Origin: Polytrichum commune
Lineage: Eukaryota > Streptophyta > Polytrichopsida > Polytrichales > Polytrichaceae
Direction: 5' to 3'
DNA length: 64,000 bases
Assembly (NCBI GenBank): GCA_950295325.1
Contig: OX485805.1
Coordinates: forward strand, 15,673,501 to 15,737,500
The first letter of the stretch is position 1, and each line of letters starts with the position of its first letter. The position numbers were made by a program, and so were the translations under genes. Below are positions 12,401 through 24,494 of this stretch, in pieces. The notes under the pieces were generated by a model, which had not been told where the DNA came from, did not search any database, and worked only from the letters and a program-made list of their open reading frames with translations.

Positions 12401-12872
12401 AAAATGTCAGAGTTTTTCAAAAATTTCTTTACTATGACATAGAGGATTCATATAGCTCACATGATAGTTGGACAAATTGAAAGTATATCAACGAATCCAC
12501 AGATAAAATAAAATAAACTCAGAATTTCAAAAAAAATCCAACTTTACTAGAATAATTCAAATTCATAGATATTTGATTGTATTAACAGTTCGCCCTCATA
12601 GTTTCCCTTGTATTTGTGCAAGTGATCAGGTGATGTGCTAAATTACCTTAACGTAGTAAATCATTGGTCGACCAACATAATAAATCATTTGTATCAACTC
12701 ATATGCCATAGTAGCCACACTGATCCATAGTGGACTCTAGAAACCAAACAATTCATCAGTGTGTAGAGGTTATCACTCCATGTAGAGGTTGTGGATCTTT
12801 AAAACTGCATTGACATTAAAAATTTATATTACAGGATGTACAATCCAAGTGGTTGGAAGTGCAACAAAGTCC
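9432..12872. other. Gene-free AT-rich stretch
   Basis: I see no supported gene, RNA or complete transposon here. Short open frames (for example 11165-11422 on plus) have no splice context, similarity or codon bias I can defend. It separates the EXO70 fragment and MITE from the 3' end of the flavoprotein gene. Confidence 0.5.
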
Positions 12873-15800
12873 TCAAAAATCAGCTTGTTGAAATTCTTTT
12901 GATGGGATTTCATTGTAAAGCCAATCGTAGAAGCTCTGAGGGTGTGCAGCACCTCTAGCTTCAGTTCTTGCAGACACAATTTGTGCTCGAGGTATGCGAC
13001 ATTGCTCATATGCCTGTAGAGCACAGCTGTACAAACAAACAAACAAACAAACAAACAATAAGAACCAACATATTATAAACATAAACCTTGATTTATACCT
13101 ACATACCTACATACCTACATACCTACATACATATAGGTTTGACTACTCATAAGTAGTACAATACAAGAAGAATACAATGTAAGCAAGAACATAGGTGGGT
13201 TGATTTTTACAAAGGAAACGAAAGTTACAACTGACTTTAAAGTTTCCAATTCGTTTTGGAGAAACACCTTAAAGTTGGTGCTGACGAGAGTTGGAGTGCT
13301 AGTTCTAAGCCATCTTCAAAGGCTAGATTAGCACCTTGCCCCAATGAAGGCGTCACAGCATGTGCAGCATCTGCAAGTCCTTGAGTTATATATCATTCAA
13401 TATCATTCAATCATGTGACATAAACATATTAAGAAGCAGGTTTGACAAATCATCTAGGCATGGTTCATTCAGTGGAGGTAGTTTTAACCTTTCAATAGTC
13501 TAGCTAGTCATACAATGTGTCACTTGCCATTCTTGACATAATATGGAGGAACTTCGGCGATTTATACCATTGTAAAGTTGCACTTTGGTTGTGATGGTAT
13601 CCTACCAATCAGTCTTATTAATGAAGATTGATTAATAAGAATGATTGGTATTTTGTTATGCTTGATGTGGTGGATCAATGTCATCCAAAGATTGCTTTTT
13701 GTTTCTTATTTTCTATTACTTTGTTTGTATTCTCTTAGCAGTAACCAAAGTTTCAACGTGAATGCTACCCACAAATGCATACTGATGAATTGGAGCATGT
13801 AAATTGTAGGAAGGGTAGGAATACTGGGGACCAAAAACTTCAAACACATATGTGAGCTTGGAGTAAATAATTATTGATGTAGGAAGCTCAACAATGATGC
13901 CTTTCTTTCATGGAAGAAGAAAAGAAGGCCTAAACACAAGAGTTAGGAGACTGTAACTTACCTCCAAGAATAACAATCCGTCCATTGGTCCAACTTGTGA
14001 GCACAGGAATGTCCAACACCCTTCGCTCCAAAATTAACTCTGGATCAGTTGCCTGTTTCCCACCAAAAATGAAATCCTAGTGTGGTCAATTGACAGGAGT
14101 GAATCAGCCTAATTTGAACCCACATTGCAACACCTTGACACCCCAAGGTTTACAGATCTCAGTCTAAACATGGCAAATGTAATCGAGCAACACCTACTCT
14201 AGGCAATAGGGTTATCCTCTAACTCAACATGATTTATTGTCGATACCTGGTTGTTTTGCAGACAATACCTTCTATGTTTGGTAAGTTTGCAGTGCATGCT
14301 TGAGGTAGTGTGGAGGTTTGAATGAAGAACATTCTATATCACTTCATTGAGGTTCAAACTCATTTTGGCATGCCAAGAGGTGCTAAAACAAGTTTGGTCT
14401 TCAATGAACCAAACTGGGTTGCTCTTCATCCAAATCCACACACTACCTCGGAACATGCACCGCAATTGGAAAGAAATTATTGGTATGGTATGCAAAACAA
14501 GCAATGAAAGATCAAGGGGATCAACTGCTGAAGTCCCATTGAGTTAGAGGATATTTCTGAAGTGTGTACATTGATAGAAGATCAATGCATGGCATTAGTG
14601 CACGTGGAGTGCACGTGACAAGGCAAAGACATGTTCACACAATTGTACATAAATCAGACGATAATTTAATTCCTCAATCAGAATGATTCACTGAAACGTA
14701 ATAGAGGTGGATAGAAAAGCCAATTAACCTCGAGTATTTGAAGAGCCATGTCCATGCCCTGAAACTCTTGCCTCACTCTTGCTTTTGCTTCTTCAAGATT
14801 TTTTGACCTTACTTGTGCACGTCCTTCAGAAGCTGCGTCAGTCAAACTGTATGCCCAGTAAAGTTTGCCATTAACGCCGTTGATGACAAACATGGTCCTT
14901 CCCTTATCTAATGCAGCAATTGTGCCGACTGGTAAACCCTACAATTGGCAAAGTCGGTCTCAACAAGAAAAACATCAATCAGATTCAGATCAGACTAAGT
15001 CTTTAAACCTGCAACTGCCACTACAACAAATTTACAGAATATTTGTTACATTTGGTTGACTCTACCACATAGTAGATAAATTAATTAAATAATTAGCATT
15101 TATGGGCCATGTGAATTAGTAAACACTTTTTGGAAGCATACATCAAGTAAGCCCTTAATAGCAATATCTAGGCACATGTACTTCTAGTTAGTGATTAAAA
15201 AGAATTTTATCTAAGAAGACCTTTGATTTTTCAATACAAGGATAGAGAATAACCAGGTGGTGACAGAGTCCCTCATCAATCACCGCACGCCACATTGTGC
15301 GACCATTATCCCGAGGTGTTGAAATACCAAAAACCTTTGAACGAACTACAGAGCGGATGCCATCAGCACCAACCACAAGAGGTGCCTATTTCCCATCCCA
15401 AAGAAACACCCAGAACATGCTTATTCAAACATCCACTCCATTCCACATGCAAAGTTGGCATCCAACTCTCAGTATGCTCTAACGTATACATTAGAGCATA
15501 TGTAAGTTGAGACTTTGGATTGCAAGGCACCCACAAGTTACAGTATGGGAAAATGTTACAGTATGGGAGACATCCACATGTTACTGGATGGTTACACATA
15601 AGAAAATTCCAACTTGAATATTTTTCTCATCGGTACTTCGCAGCACATGCAATTATTCATCGGCCCAAGTGATTGAGGTCAGTTTGCCTTTGAATTCTTT
15701 ACCTTGAGCACTCTTCAGGGAAACTTTGGCACATTAAATTGAGTTTATTTTCAATAATTATGGTAGGCTACATCTTTAGCACCTTTAACTCTAGCAAACC

Positions 15801-17785
15801 AAAGAAATATCAATTGTTTAAGCACCAGTTTTTTTTTGCCAAGCAGAAATTATAAGAAGGTAGAAAATGTGGTCAGATGAAGACAAAAGACGAGGAGCAA
15901 GTCTGAGTAAGTTAGAGGTTGTAGGTACAGGTCACAAGTTTCACCTTCACAGAAACGATCTCCTCGCCTTTTTTGAACTGTACAGTAACCTCCTCTTCAT
16001 CCTATGACAAAGCAGAATTAAACGAATTAGGCTGACATTTTAAAAACAGAAGAGAGCTTGCAAATCATTGGAGGTTCTTTGATGTCTTTCCTGCCTTTTT
16101 TTTTTGCTTTTTTTTGCTTTTTTGGCATGGAAGTGAGCGGGCCTGGCTATGCCAAAACATACCTGAGATATGTCCACACATTCGTAGCCAAAGTTTTTGC
16201 ATTCATCGGGTAATGCATCGGATAGAATCCTCAGAGCGTCCCGCCATAGAATGGCTACCACCGGTTGCCCATACAATTTCTCCATACGCTGACTGAGCTC
16301 CCAAGATCCCAATTCCTCTCCACTCGAGGCATTTACAATCGATGAAGGTGCATCTACCAGACCTACTTCCCGCATCTGAATTGAAGAAACAAAATCACGC
16401 TCACACGTCGAAACTAATAAACAAGCCGCTAAGGAACGTGTTTGACATCCAGTAGATGCGTGTACACAGTACCCTGAGTTATCCCGAATAGTAGGTAAAG
16501 AAGATTTGACTCTGTTGATATTAACCTTCTAATCTGTATGCCTCAACTGAAATTTTGTCATACCTCGGGCATCTACACAAGGTCTTGTTTATGGAAGTAT
16601 ATATGGCTTCAATAGATTTCTATATAGACAGAACTTTATCTCAAAGTCAATTTGACATCGTGGTGAAGAAGATCACTACTTTAGGTCTACCTGGAACTTC
16701 ATGTATGCTGAGGTTACTGGACTGCTTGCTGCATGATTTTAAAGGTTGTATTGATGTGATACTTGTGGCCATTGCTAGACAGATTCATATCATGTTCTCT
16801 GCGAGGTCTCCTTAGTCCTCGAGCCCATCTGCTGCCTCGAAATTGAGAGCTGACATGCGGCTTCAAAAACGACTGACAGAATCACAAGCAGGAGCACCTT
16901 GAGGAGTTCCAACAATGTGCAAGTTGCCCCTTACTGCGGCTTAGTTTAATGTCCATCTCTATTGAGCTACAGATTCGATTGAATGTTGGGGAGAAACAGT
17001 ACCTTCGTGATGATGGTAGGGTCTCCTTGAGAGAGGCATTTGCAGCCATTGGGAAACAACGAGATCAGGGTGCCCTCACCGCCAGTTAATCTGTCTCCCC
17101 TCTCATATACCTGCATCGAACGCAAAAACAAGTACTCATTCGATTTTAAAAACTATGGAAATTTCGTATAGATTATGCCCTAAATGAGTTGCATTCATGG
17201 ACTTGAGGACACTGCCAGAGCCCGAGGCATTCCGCTGCATTAAGACGGACCACAATGCACTGTCGCCTCAAACGAGTGGATTCTGTTGAATAACGGACAG
17301 ATCTTAAAGAGCAGAAAATTAGTCACAGGTCTTCATGAATGGGAATGATATGCATATTGTCCTCCGTGTCATATGTCTCTGACGTTCGTCTTCTCATTCT
17401 TGATCAAATTACACTAGAATGGACGGTAGTATTAGAGTAGTGGTATCCCCAAGTGCGGGAGGAATCCTCCGGCAGAGCACTGGATCAACACTTTGAGTGC
17501 CGAAAGGTGATTTCCTCGTGGGATTCCTCAAGAGTCTTGCCCACCGTGAATGTGACACTCGGCAGATTTCTTCCACCCAGACATCATCCTAGGGTAAATT
17601 GAAGCGATGAAGGCCGCTTCTCATTACTGTATGACGTATAATAAGATCCATAGAGAATGTATATGAAGTACCTGCGCATCGATGCCCACTTTACGCAGCT
17701 GAAGAGCGGCGGAAAGGCCACCGAGGCCGCCCCCAACGATGATGGCCTTGCTCACCAGGGGATGAGTGGGAATAGAAGCAACCAT
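12873..17785 (-). CDS. FAD-dependent monooxygenase, zeaxanthin-epoxidase/urate-hydroxylase-like, 9 exons
   Basis: Class A flavoprotein monooxygenase of the p-hydroxybenzoate-hydroxylase fold. Exons: 17785-17672, 17110-17003, 16375-16163, 16001-15945, 15385-15254, 14938-14729, 14052-13962, 13370-13268 and 13026-12873. They give 393 residues, and all junctions are GT-AG and in phase. The N-terminal dinucleotide fold reads AIIVGGGLGGLSAALQL (GxGxxG). The DG motif is VVGADGIRSVVRSK. The FAD-binding GD motif is GDAAHAVTPSLGQGANLAFED, split across the exon 7/8 junction. These are the three hallmarks of the family, so the enzyme is probably active. The substrate is not determinable; the nearest families I recall are bacterial HpxO and plant zeaxanthin-epoxidase-like or MO1 proteins. 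The start is uncertain: in-frame ATGs also lie at 17833, 17860 and 18085, and a start at 17860 would add a basic, Ser/Thr-rich leader that could be a plastid transit peptide. Confidence 0.93.
13030..13132. repeat. Two microsatellites, (AAAC)n and (CTACATAC)n
   Basis: (AAAC) units run from about 13030 to 13057, directly at the acceptor of the last flavoprotein exon, where on the minus strand they supply a TTTG pyrimidine-rich tract. (CTACATAC) units run from about 13096 to 13132. Confidence 0.85.
13606..13651. repeat. Short perfect hairpin in a flavoprotein intron
   Basis: ACCAATCA...TTATTAAT is followed by its complement ATTAATAA...TGATTGGT in intron 8 of the monooxygenase gene. It could be a tiny foldback remnant. 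I infer no function. Confidence 0.6.
14290..14462. mobile_element. Foldback MITE, family A, copy 1
   Basis: Inverted ends AGTGCATGCTTGAGGTAGTG and CACTACCTCGGAACATGCAC lie in intron 6 of the monooxygenase gene. Two related copies lie at 28806-28955 and 61765-61932, each also inside a predicted intron. No coding capacity. Confidence 0.7.
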
Positions 17786-18130
17786 GGAGCCACGAGGGAA
17801 CGTCAGCTGCAAATTGCGAGTGCAAATGTGCATACTCTGCGTAAAGCGGAGAGGAAGCATGAGAGAGAGAGATAGAGAGAGAGAGGTCTGAGAAGTTGCG
17901 CCTACAAAGAGTCCCCTGGAGGAGAGAGGACGAGGAAGAAGACGAAATTCATGTCCAATTGTGGTCAGCAGCTTCAAAGGCCAAGGTCGGAAGCAACCAC
18001 TTGAACGCTGGCACAGTCCGCAAGGCCAACGAGGATAGTCATCGCTTCCATTTCTTCCCCACCATAAACTTTCAACCACATCCAATTGATGTGCCTACGA
18101 CAAGCCGTGAGAATGAAGAAAAGCGAAAGT
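17786..18130 (-). promoter_or_regulatory. CT-rich leader of the flavoprotein gene
   Basis: The minus-strand sequence before the chosen start is open for 100 codons and includes a run of CTCTCTCT (17864-17885), as is common in plant 5' untranslated leaders. That is why I place the start after it rather than at 18085. No TATA box is obvious. Confidence 0.45.
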
Positions 18131-18752
18131 AGGTGTGGTTGATTATCCAGGAGGAGGCTTGATGTGTCGGCCAGAAATGCGGCCACGTCATCCTACGTTC
18201 TCCACGTTCCCCATAGCTCACAAATTGAACAACATGGACAGCAGTCCGGAGCATGGCTGATTTTTCACAAAGTTTTTGTCCATCCACGTCCAAAAACCTT
18301 GAATTGAAAGGCAAAAAAAATTGCAACCCGTCCATGGAAAGGTTACATAAAAAACAACCCGTCCCAAAACTGGTTTGGAAATGAAAATACCCGTCCCGCA
18401 ATACGTATAAATAAGTCTCTTACAATGTTGGTAACAAAAAATTCTAAAAAAAACAAAAGATGTTGACATGTGATTGTTTGCACTTGGAAACAATAGGATC
18501 TTCACAAATTATGCCTCCAATGTCCGTTAGTTATCTGTCTTTTGTTGTCGATTCTCATCTTTCCAGTACACCCCATTCTAATTTCCTCTGCCACCATCAT
18601 TTCTTTTTATTTCTTGTCCTTCAATCTCCCATTTCCTACCCCACACTCTATCCTCAAGGTGTTTCCATCACCCGTCATCGCCCATCCGTCACCACCCGTA
18701 TTCCCTCCACAAGAGGGGTTTTTCTAGACAAAACCTAATCAAAAGTCATCTA

Positions 18753-18881
18753 CGTGCTAGTTTGAAGTTGGAGACTTTAGATGCTTTGATGCACATTTCA
18801 TGTGCAAATATTCCAATTGAAAACATCAATTGGAATGCAGTGATGCTTGTTTGGAGAAACATGAAGGATAGGAGAATCCAT
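18753..18881 (+). pseudogene. hAT transposase C-terminal (dimerisation) fragment
   Basis: The plus strand reads RASLKLETLDALMHISCANI, then IENINWNAVMLVW and NMKDRRI. The LxxxTLDALMR...W...W...K.RR pattern is the hAT C-terminal dimerisation domain of the plant DUF4371/zinc-finger type. Nothing of the catalytic domain lies upstream, so it is an isolated remnant. It may derive from the same family as the broken gene at 55.6-56.4 kb. Confidence 0.6.
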
Positions 18882-19983
18882 CCACTTCTTTGAAGGGTGA
18901 GTAGCTCTTTATTTTTAAATTATTGAACGTGTTTATATATATTAATTCTTATTCAATTGCTAAGTTTACCTTCAATTATAATCTTTGACATTATGTTAAA
19001 AAGGTTCTAGATTTTGTGGTACATGCCCACAAGTCAAAGCTCGTTCAACATCTTGACCAATGAGATAAGTGGACTTAAAACAAACATTTTGAGTTGTGCA
19101 CTCACTCTCCTAAGGTATTAAACACATGATTAGTACAACATGGTTAACAAATCCAATTCGAGGTCGTAGATATTGTGTCGAAAAATCCGGGGCTCCTCAG
19201 GTGGGGCAATTAGTGCATTTTAAAAATGACGTGAAACATAATATGGTTCTTCTCCTCCCCACATTATGCCTTATCCTAAACAAAAGGTTCGAGGAACTAC
19301 CACCCATGAACGGGGAGAACGGATCGCTACACTAATTATCCCATCTAGTCTAGTGGGCGTGGGCTAAGAGTGTATGTGGGAAATCGGTGAAGGTGGTGCT
19401 AAATTTCTTTGCACTATGAAATTAATGCCACATGAATACATAGGATTTCAGGAGCCCAAAGCTCTCAATGCAAGTTCTCTTTAGTTTCTTAAGGTCCAAT
19501 GTCATCTAACTTTAGGCTCAACCATTTTTTAGCGCTAAAATCCACCGGCTTTGTAAGAATGGGCCCGTTCACACGTTCTAAGGAGCTTAATTGGATCACA
19601 ATCCAATAGCTTCGGAGTTCAAACACAACTCGTGCTCATCTTCGAAGTAGCCTAACAACTAGGCCAAAACCTACAAATTTCACTTAAGGCAATAAAACTC
19701 AAATCGTATGGCTAGAGTGAGAGGTGTTTGAGACTTCAACAGGTGTCAAAGTAAAAGGTGCTGAAGATTTGTTGAAGCCGACGACATTGCATAAAAAGAT
19801 GTGTTTGACATCACACAAAACAAATAAAATCCAAAGAGGGGTGACAATAACATTGCGTCTTGTGAAGGCAACATGCACCACACGAGGAATGCCACCAAAA
19901 CACCAGGAGTTGTTGGGATTTGCCATTGAACTTGAACGTGTGCAGATTGCGGCGACGATATAAGTGAAGTTCGGCAAACATGG

Positions 19984-20316
19984 TACCGTAACACCATAGC
20001 AGGTTCGTTCTTAAATCATTCCAAAAAAAAAAAACGAAAAAAATCAGAAATTCCAGGCCATGAAGAACGAAATTATGGAAAATTATATTATGAAAAGAAC
20101 GAAAATCCAGAAAGTTGGGTGAAGCAGACTCTGTTGAAAAAATCAATTTAAGTTGTCATCCCGGTACATCTACTCTGTTCTAGGACGAATTATTTTTTTC
20201 CTCAAAATAGAAGAACGAATTTCAAAAAAATCTATTTTTAGCAAACGAACATTGTTTTTTCAAAAAAAAAAAAAATTCGTTCGCCAGGTGATGAACCTGC
20301 TATGGTGTTACGGGTA
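19984..20316. mobile_element. MITE with 25-bp inverted ends
   Basis: The left end TACCGTAACACCATAGCAGG and the right end CCTGCTATGGTGTTACGGGTA are inverted copies differing by one inserted base. The interior is A/T-rich with long A runs. I could not fix the target duplication or superfamily. Confidence 0.72.
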
Positions 20317-20430
20317 TGCATTTTACAACCTACAAAGGTTTGTTGTTGGGAGGGTGAGTGTCGTGTCCTAAGAGCTTGAAACATGCAGTTGGTTGTGGTG
20401 AAATCATTTTAGCTATTGGTGATAAACTTA

Positions 20431-20924
20431 GGGCCGCTTCACACTATGGCCGTCCACGTCGAAAGGTTGTGGGATTGAATGGCCAAACTTTGTTGAGAGT
20501 CCAAAGAAATAGGTTCAAAATAACCAAGAAAATATAGGAATTGAAGCCTTCAACCAGGTACAGTGTGAAGCCTCCAATGGCCAAGCCCAAAGTCCAAAGG
20601 CAGAAGAGCATCCCACTTTATTCCCTGGTCAAAACAACCCCCTCCAATCTAACAACCAAGATTTTGTCAGTTTTTGATTTTTTTAATGAATAAAGAATGA
20701 CGGTCTCTTGACCGTAGTTTGGGTATTCATGTTCATCCCAAACTTCCTTCGAGAGTTCGTCGCCTTGGTCAAAAAATGTTTCCATGTAGGCATTTAAAAT
20801 TGTGACAACCTTTGGATTATGGTCTCTAGTGTGAAGGGTCAAGAGGCCAAATTCTTGGTTTCTCGCAATCCAATTGGTGGAAATCGACGGCCTCTCAACC
20901 TTCGGCTATAGTGTGAAGTAGCCC
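20431..20924. mobile_element. PIF/Harbinger-type MITE, 494 bp, TTA target duplication
   Basis: GGGCCGCTTCACACTATGGC faces ATAGTGTGAAGTAGCCC, with direct TTA on each side (20428-20430 and 20925-20927). A TTA duplication with GGGC ends is characteristic of PIF/Harbinger. The short minus-strand frame inside does not resemble a transposase. Confidence 0.78.
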
Positions 20925-21719
20925 TTAAGTCCTATGGACATCTGCCATTAACAAAAAAGAACAACTTAGCTCCGACCAATAGGTGGCTAGCATGTTGCAA
21001 GTTTAGCGTTGTGGAAGTATCGGCAGAGGATGTTGTTTGCTAGATTTCAGAGGCAAGCTTGAAGGTTAGCTATTTGTTTTGTCGTTGCCATGTATTGTGC
21101 CAACTAGGATTGTGACTTAGTTACTTTCCTCCTAGATTTTCTACCGCAACACAAGCTCCATTTTGTAAATCTAAGGGGTAGAAGTTGGAGAACACGAAAA
21201 ACAAACTGAATGACAACCACATACTTTACTCCCAATAAGGCGACATCCTCTAATATCTCTACTCAGTTAATTCCACTGTCCCGTTTGCAAACACATCACT
21301 TTGACTATAAAATTTGTGTGGCCCACGCTAAATATCCACCCACACTAATAGGACTATTTGGTGTAGTGACTAGTGACCGTGACCACTGCTTTTGAAAATA
21401 TGTCATTGGATGAGAAATAAGTGGGAGTTCCACATCGTTTTAAATAAGGTCACTGGGAAATTAAAAGTGACCATGTATGAGCATGTCGAAAAACGAATGA
21501 GAAGCTTTACAATAAGAATATCCACTTTACAATAAGTCCCGTGACCAAAGCTTTCAAAAAGTGTTGTGAATTTCATGTGGTCATGGTCTTCAGACCACCA
21601 ACCACAAGAAATCCTTTTCATATATTTTTTTGTTTAACGTGACTGGCCATAAAGTGACGTGGCCAAAACTCTCTGTTCACACCAATCACGTAATGACACG
21701 TGTCACTTTCTGATCAACA

Positions 21720-21900
21720 AGAATCTAGTTTGGCACATCATGGCTGCATGGTTCATCCACACGCTCATCCATCACCAACGGGTCACATAACTCCCACATC
21801 ACAAACATTCATCCACTCCCACATCATCCACATCCATGGATGAAACTCTGCGCCTTCCCATTACACCATCTTCTCCCTCTCTTTTTGCAGGCATGCTTGC
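21720..21900 (+). repeat. Duplicate of the nodulin-related gene's upstream region
   Basis: GCTCATCCATCA, then ACATTCATCCACTC, then CTCTGC and CATCTTCT, recur in the same order and orientation at about 24145-24265, just upstream of the nodulin-related gene. The two blocks are about 2.4 kb apart, with MITEs between them. It may be a duplicated promoter or leader without its coding exon. Confidence 0.55.
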
Positions 21901-22064
21901 AGGTATATCTGGGGTAGGTCCTAACTTCCTCTCTTTTTATATATTTTTGGGGAAAAAAAATTATGTGGGTTTATATTTCTAGGGTTGATGTGGGTTTTTA
22001 TACCACATGCTTTTCTCGCTTGTGGTGCTATGCAGTTGTTAATTTGATTCTACATTTGAATAAG

Positions 22065-22223
22065 CCATATAACATGATTCAGATCCATAACAATGTTTTG
22101 TGGTAATGACAGTATTCCATATATTGTTCTCCACGTTCATGTTAAATGTGAGGAATCTTTAGGAAAATTCATGGAATATCGTCAACCCCACATAACACGG
22201 TTATGAATCTGAATAATGTTATG
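22065..22223. mobile_element. Hairpin MITE, family B, copy 1
   Basis: The inverted ends contain ATAACATGATTCAGATCCAT and ATGAATCTGAATAATGTTAT, so the whole unit folds into one hairpin. A second copy with the same ends lies at 38079-38245 in a DNAAF5 intron. Confidence 0.75.
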
Positions 22224-22368
22224 CAACTGGGGACCTTTGTTATCATTCAATGAGCATGAGAATCCTCACTTTGATAATGACTACAATATTCATTTGAGCT
22301 TTGTGAACCCACGATGAAAGTGGTACGACTTCGATTCGGATTTCCTAACCATCTTGTACACAGTGCAT

Positions 22369-22887
22369 GGTATTTAGTGTCACATGTGTTATTATGTCAC
22401 TCACCTTATTTTGAGGTGTATGATAGGTGACACTAATGATCAACAACTTCATCATTAGTGTCACCTCATCACACTTGGCATTCAAGTGCACTCACTAATA
22501 TCTTGGCATGAGTATGTTCAATAGTGTTATGCGGTGTATGCCTATGCTACACAATGGTCTGCAAGTTGATTAAAGTGCACACAAATGACACTTGGCATTA
22601 GTATGCTCAAGAATGTCTTCCCCTTACATACTAAAATGTAAACACACGACACTTGTCATAAGTATGCTCGCCAGTATATTCCCCTTGCATACTAAAACAC
22701 AAAACTATCTTCTCGAGTATCCTAATGTGCTATGATATATACCATAACGTAAATATGTTTTCACTCAAAAATATTACTTTATGTGGACAAATGGTAATAT
22801 AGTGGTAACTAGCGGACATTACACTTTTGAGACCTCAAGGCATCTAGTTTAGGACCTTCACAAGTGGTGTACATGACACTAAATACC
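22369..22887. mobile_element. MITE with GGTATTTAGTGTCA ends
   Basis: Perfect 14-bp inverted ends, GGTATTTAGTGTCA and TGACACTAAATACC, lie 519 bp apart. Related ends occur at 41562-41967 and, singly, near 8947, 38460 and 52940, so the family is abundant here. No coding capacity. Confidence 0.8.
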
Positions 22888-23352
22888 AAAAATGATGTTC
22901 TCAAAAGAGTAATTACAACCTAAACTCCATAATATCATGCTTGTGGCAATCAAAGTGCACGTAATATTAACGAGTTCTGCAGTGCTAACACGAATACGTG
23001 ATAAAAGAGGATTAGTGTGGCATGTGACATTATGGTATAAGACGAAGTCATCGGTTATTACAATGATGATAACTTGATGCGTGCAAGCTTGTGGTTTATT
23101 TTAATGTCAAAACCCATAATATATGGGAGGGAAATGTGATAACAAGGAGTAAGATTTAAACCGAGGGCATCCGTTCTCTAGGGTTTCGTGATATAAGAGA
23201 AGGAGTGGCATTTACCTACGATATGCATGAACGGGGTAAAACGAGATGAGTTGGATATGTGTGTCAGAGGTGAAGGTTTGCGCATTCTATGTTGTGACAA
23301 TTTGCTTGTTGTATTGTAATTGCGGAGCGTGAGAGCAAGGGTGTCTAAGCCT

Positions 23353-23353
23353 C

Positions 23354-23391
<38 letters not shown>
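23353..23391. repeat. (CTAT)n microsatellite
   Basis: About nine tandem CTAT/TATC units. Confidence 0.95.
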
Positions 23392-23822
23392 ATTTGAAAA
23401 ACTAAACTTTGTATATATGTACAAGATGATTGTGTCTTTTTGGGGTGTTGTCTTTTATGATTGTTTTTTGTTTTTTTTTTGTTTTTTTCGGGTGGTGTGT
23501 ACTGATTGATATAAATGCCATATGCCAATATACTATTTGTATATCGAGATTACTATTTGTATATTAGAATAGCAACATGTTGCATGACAATCCAAAAAAA
23601 AGACACGCATGTGACACATACAAACTTCGTACAAGAAAATTTGAAAAAAAACTTCATCTAGATTATCTAAGGAATTGTCACTGAGCCAAACGAGCATGAT
23701 GTTTGTGAACTACATCCCCCAAGTTGCATGGGGAAGATGATGCTAACATGTCATGTTAAATGCCGCTCTAGACACTTTGCATCATGCAAAAGAAATATCT
23801 TTGTCACACATAAGATTACGTA

Positions 23823-24068
23823 ACCTTCCCCTACCATGCCACCTTCCAATTCCGGAGTACCCTGGCACATACCTTTCCATTCACTATTGACACTATTGTC
23901 GCTGCCTGGACCCACGTCCCCCGCCACATACTCCTCAAGGCCACCATGGATTCCCTAAAAAGCTTCAACCCACTCCTACAACCAATCCCAATTTTTCTTG
24001 GCAAAGTAATTCGGCAGTGCCCCCGGGCCAATGCCCTTGAACAAGTCCCGTTTATTTCAAGGGGTTGA
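23823..24068 (+). other. Open segment with coding-like composition, unidentified
   Basis: An 81-codon plus-strand frame ends in TGA. It is open, of higher GC than its surroundings, and includes KATMDSLKSFNPLLQ and PRANALEQVPFISRG. I do not recognise it and see no start codon or clear acceptor. It may be a gene or transposon fragment. Confidence 0.25.
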
Positions 24069-24144
24069 TATTATGGCGTTTACGAAGTGTATTTAAGACC
24101 CATCTACCATACTGAGGATTCCCATCCACTTGTTTCCGTCCAGA

Positions 24145-24494
24145 AGCTCATCCATCAGTAATGGATGAAAGTTATGCCCCCCACATCTGAAACATTCATC
24201 CACTCACATAGCTCTGCCCCTCCCAATGCATCTTCTGCTTCCTTTTCTTGCTTCCTTCTATTTGCTTCTTCGGTTCGGAACCGCACACCTGTGCAGATTT
24301 GTGGAACCTTTCCCTTTGTATCTCACACTTACGTGTAGGTACGCGCATTCCATCACATTCATGCTTACCTCTACTCTGTTGCGTTTATCTGACGCATTTT
24401 GCTAAGCTGTGCCGCATTTGCTCACTCCAGATCTCCCCTGTGATAGTTGTGTGTTGGTGTTTGGATAGTTGGTAGGTTGTGTTGGAGAGTAGAG
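24145..24494 (+). promoter_or_regulatory. Promoter and leader region of the nodulin-related gene
   Basis: Pyrimidine-rich sequence (CATCTTCTGCTTCCTTTTCT at about 24231) precedes the start codon at 24495 and looks like a plant leader. Its upstream half is the second copy of the block at 21720-21900. I do not see an unambiguous TATA box. Confidence 0.4.

Noticed and set aside
20618-20842. 74-codon minus-strand frame
   Set aside because: Lies inside a TTA-flanked MITE and does not resemble a transposase.
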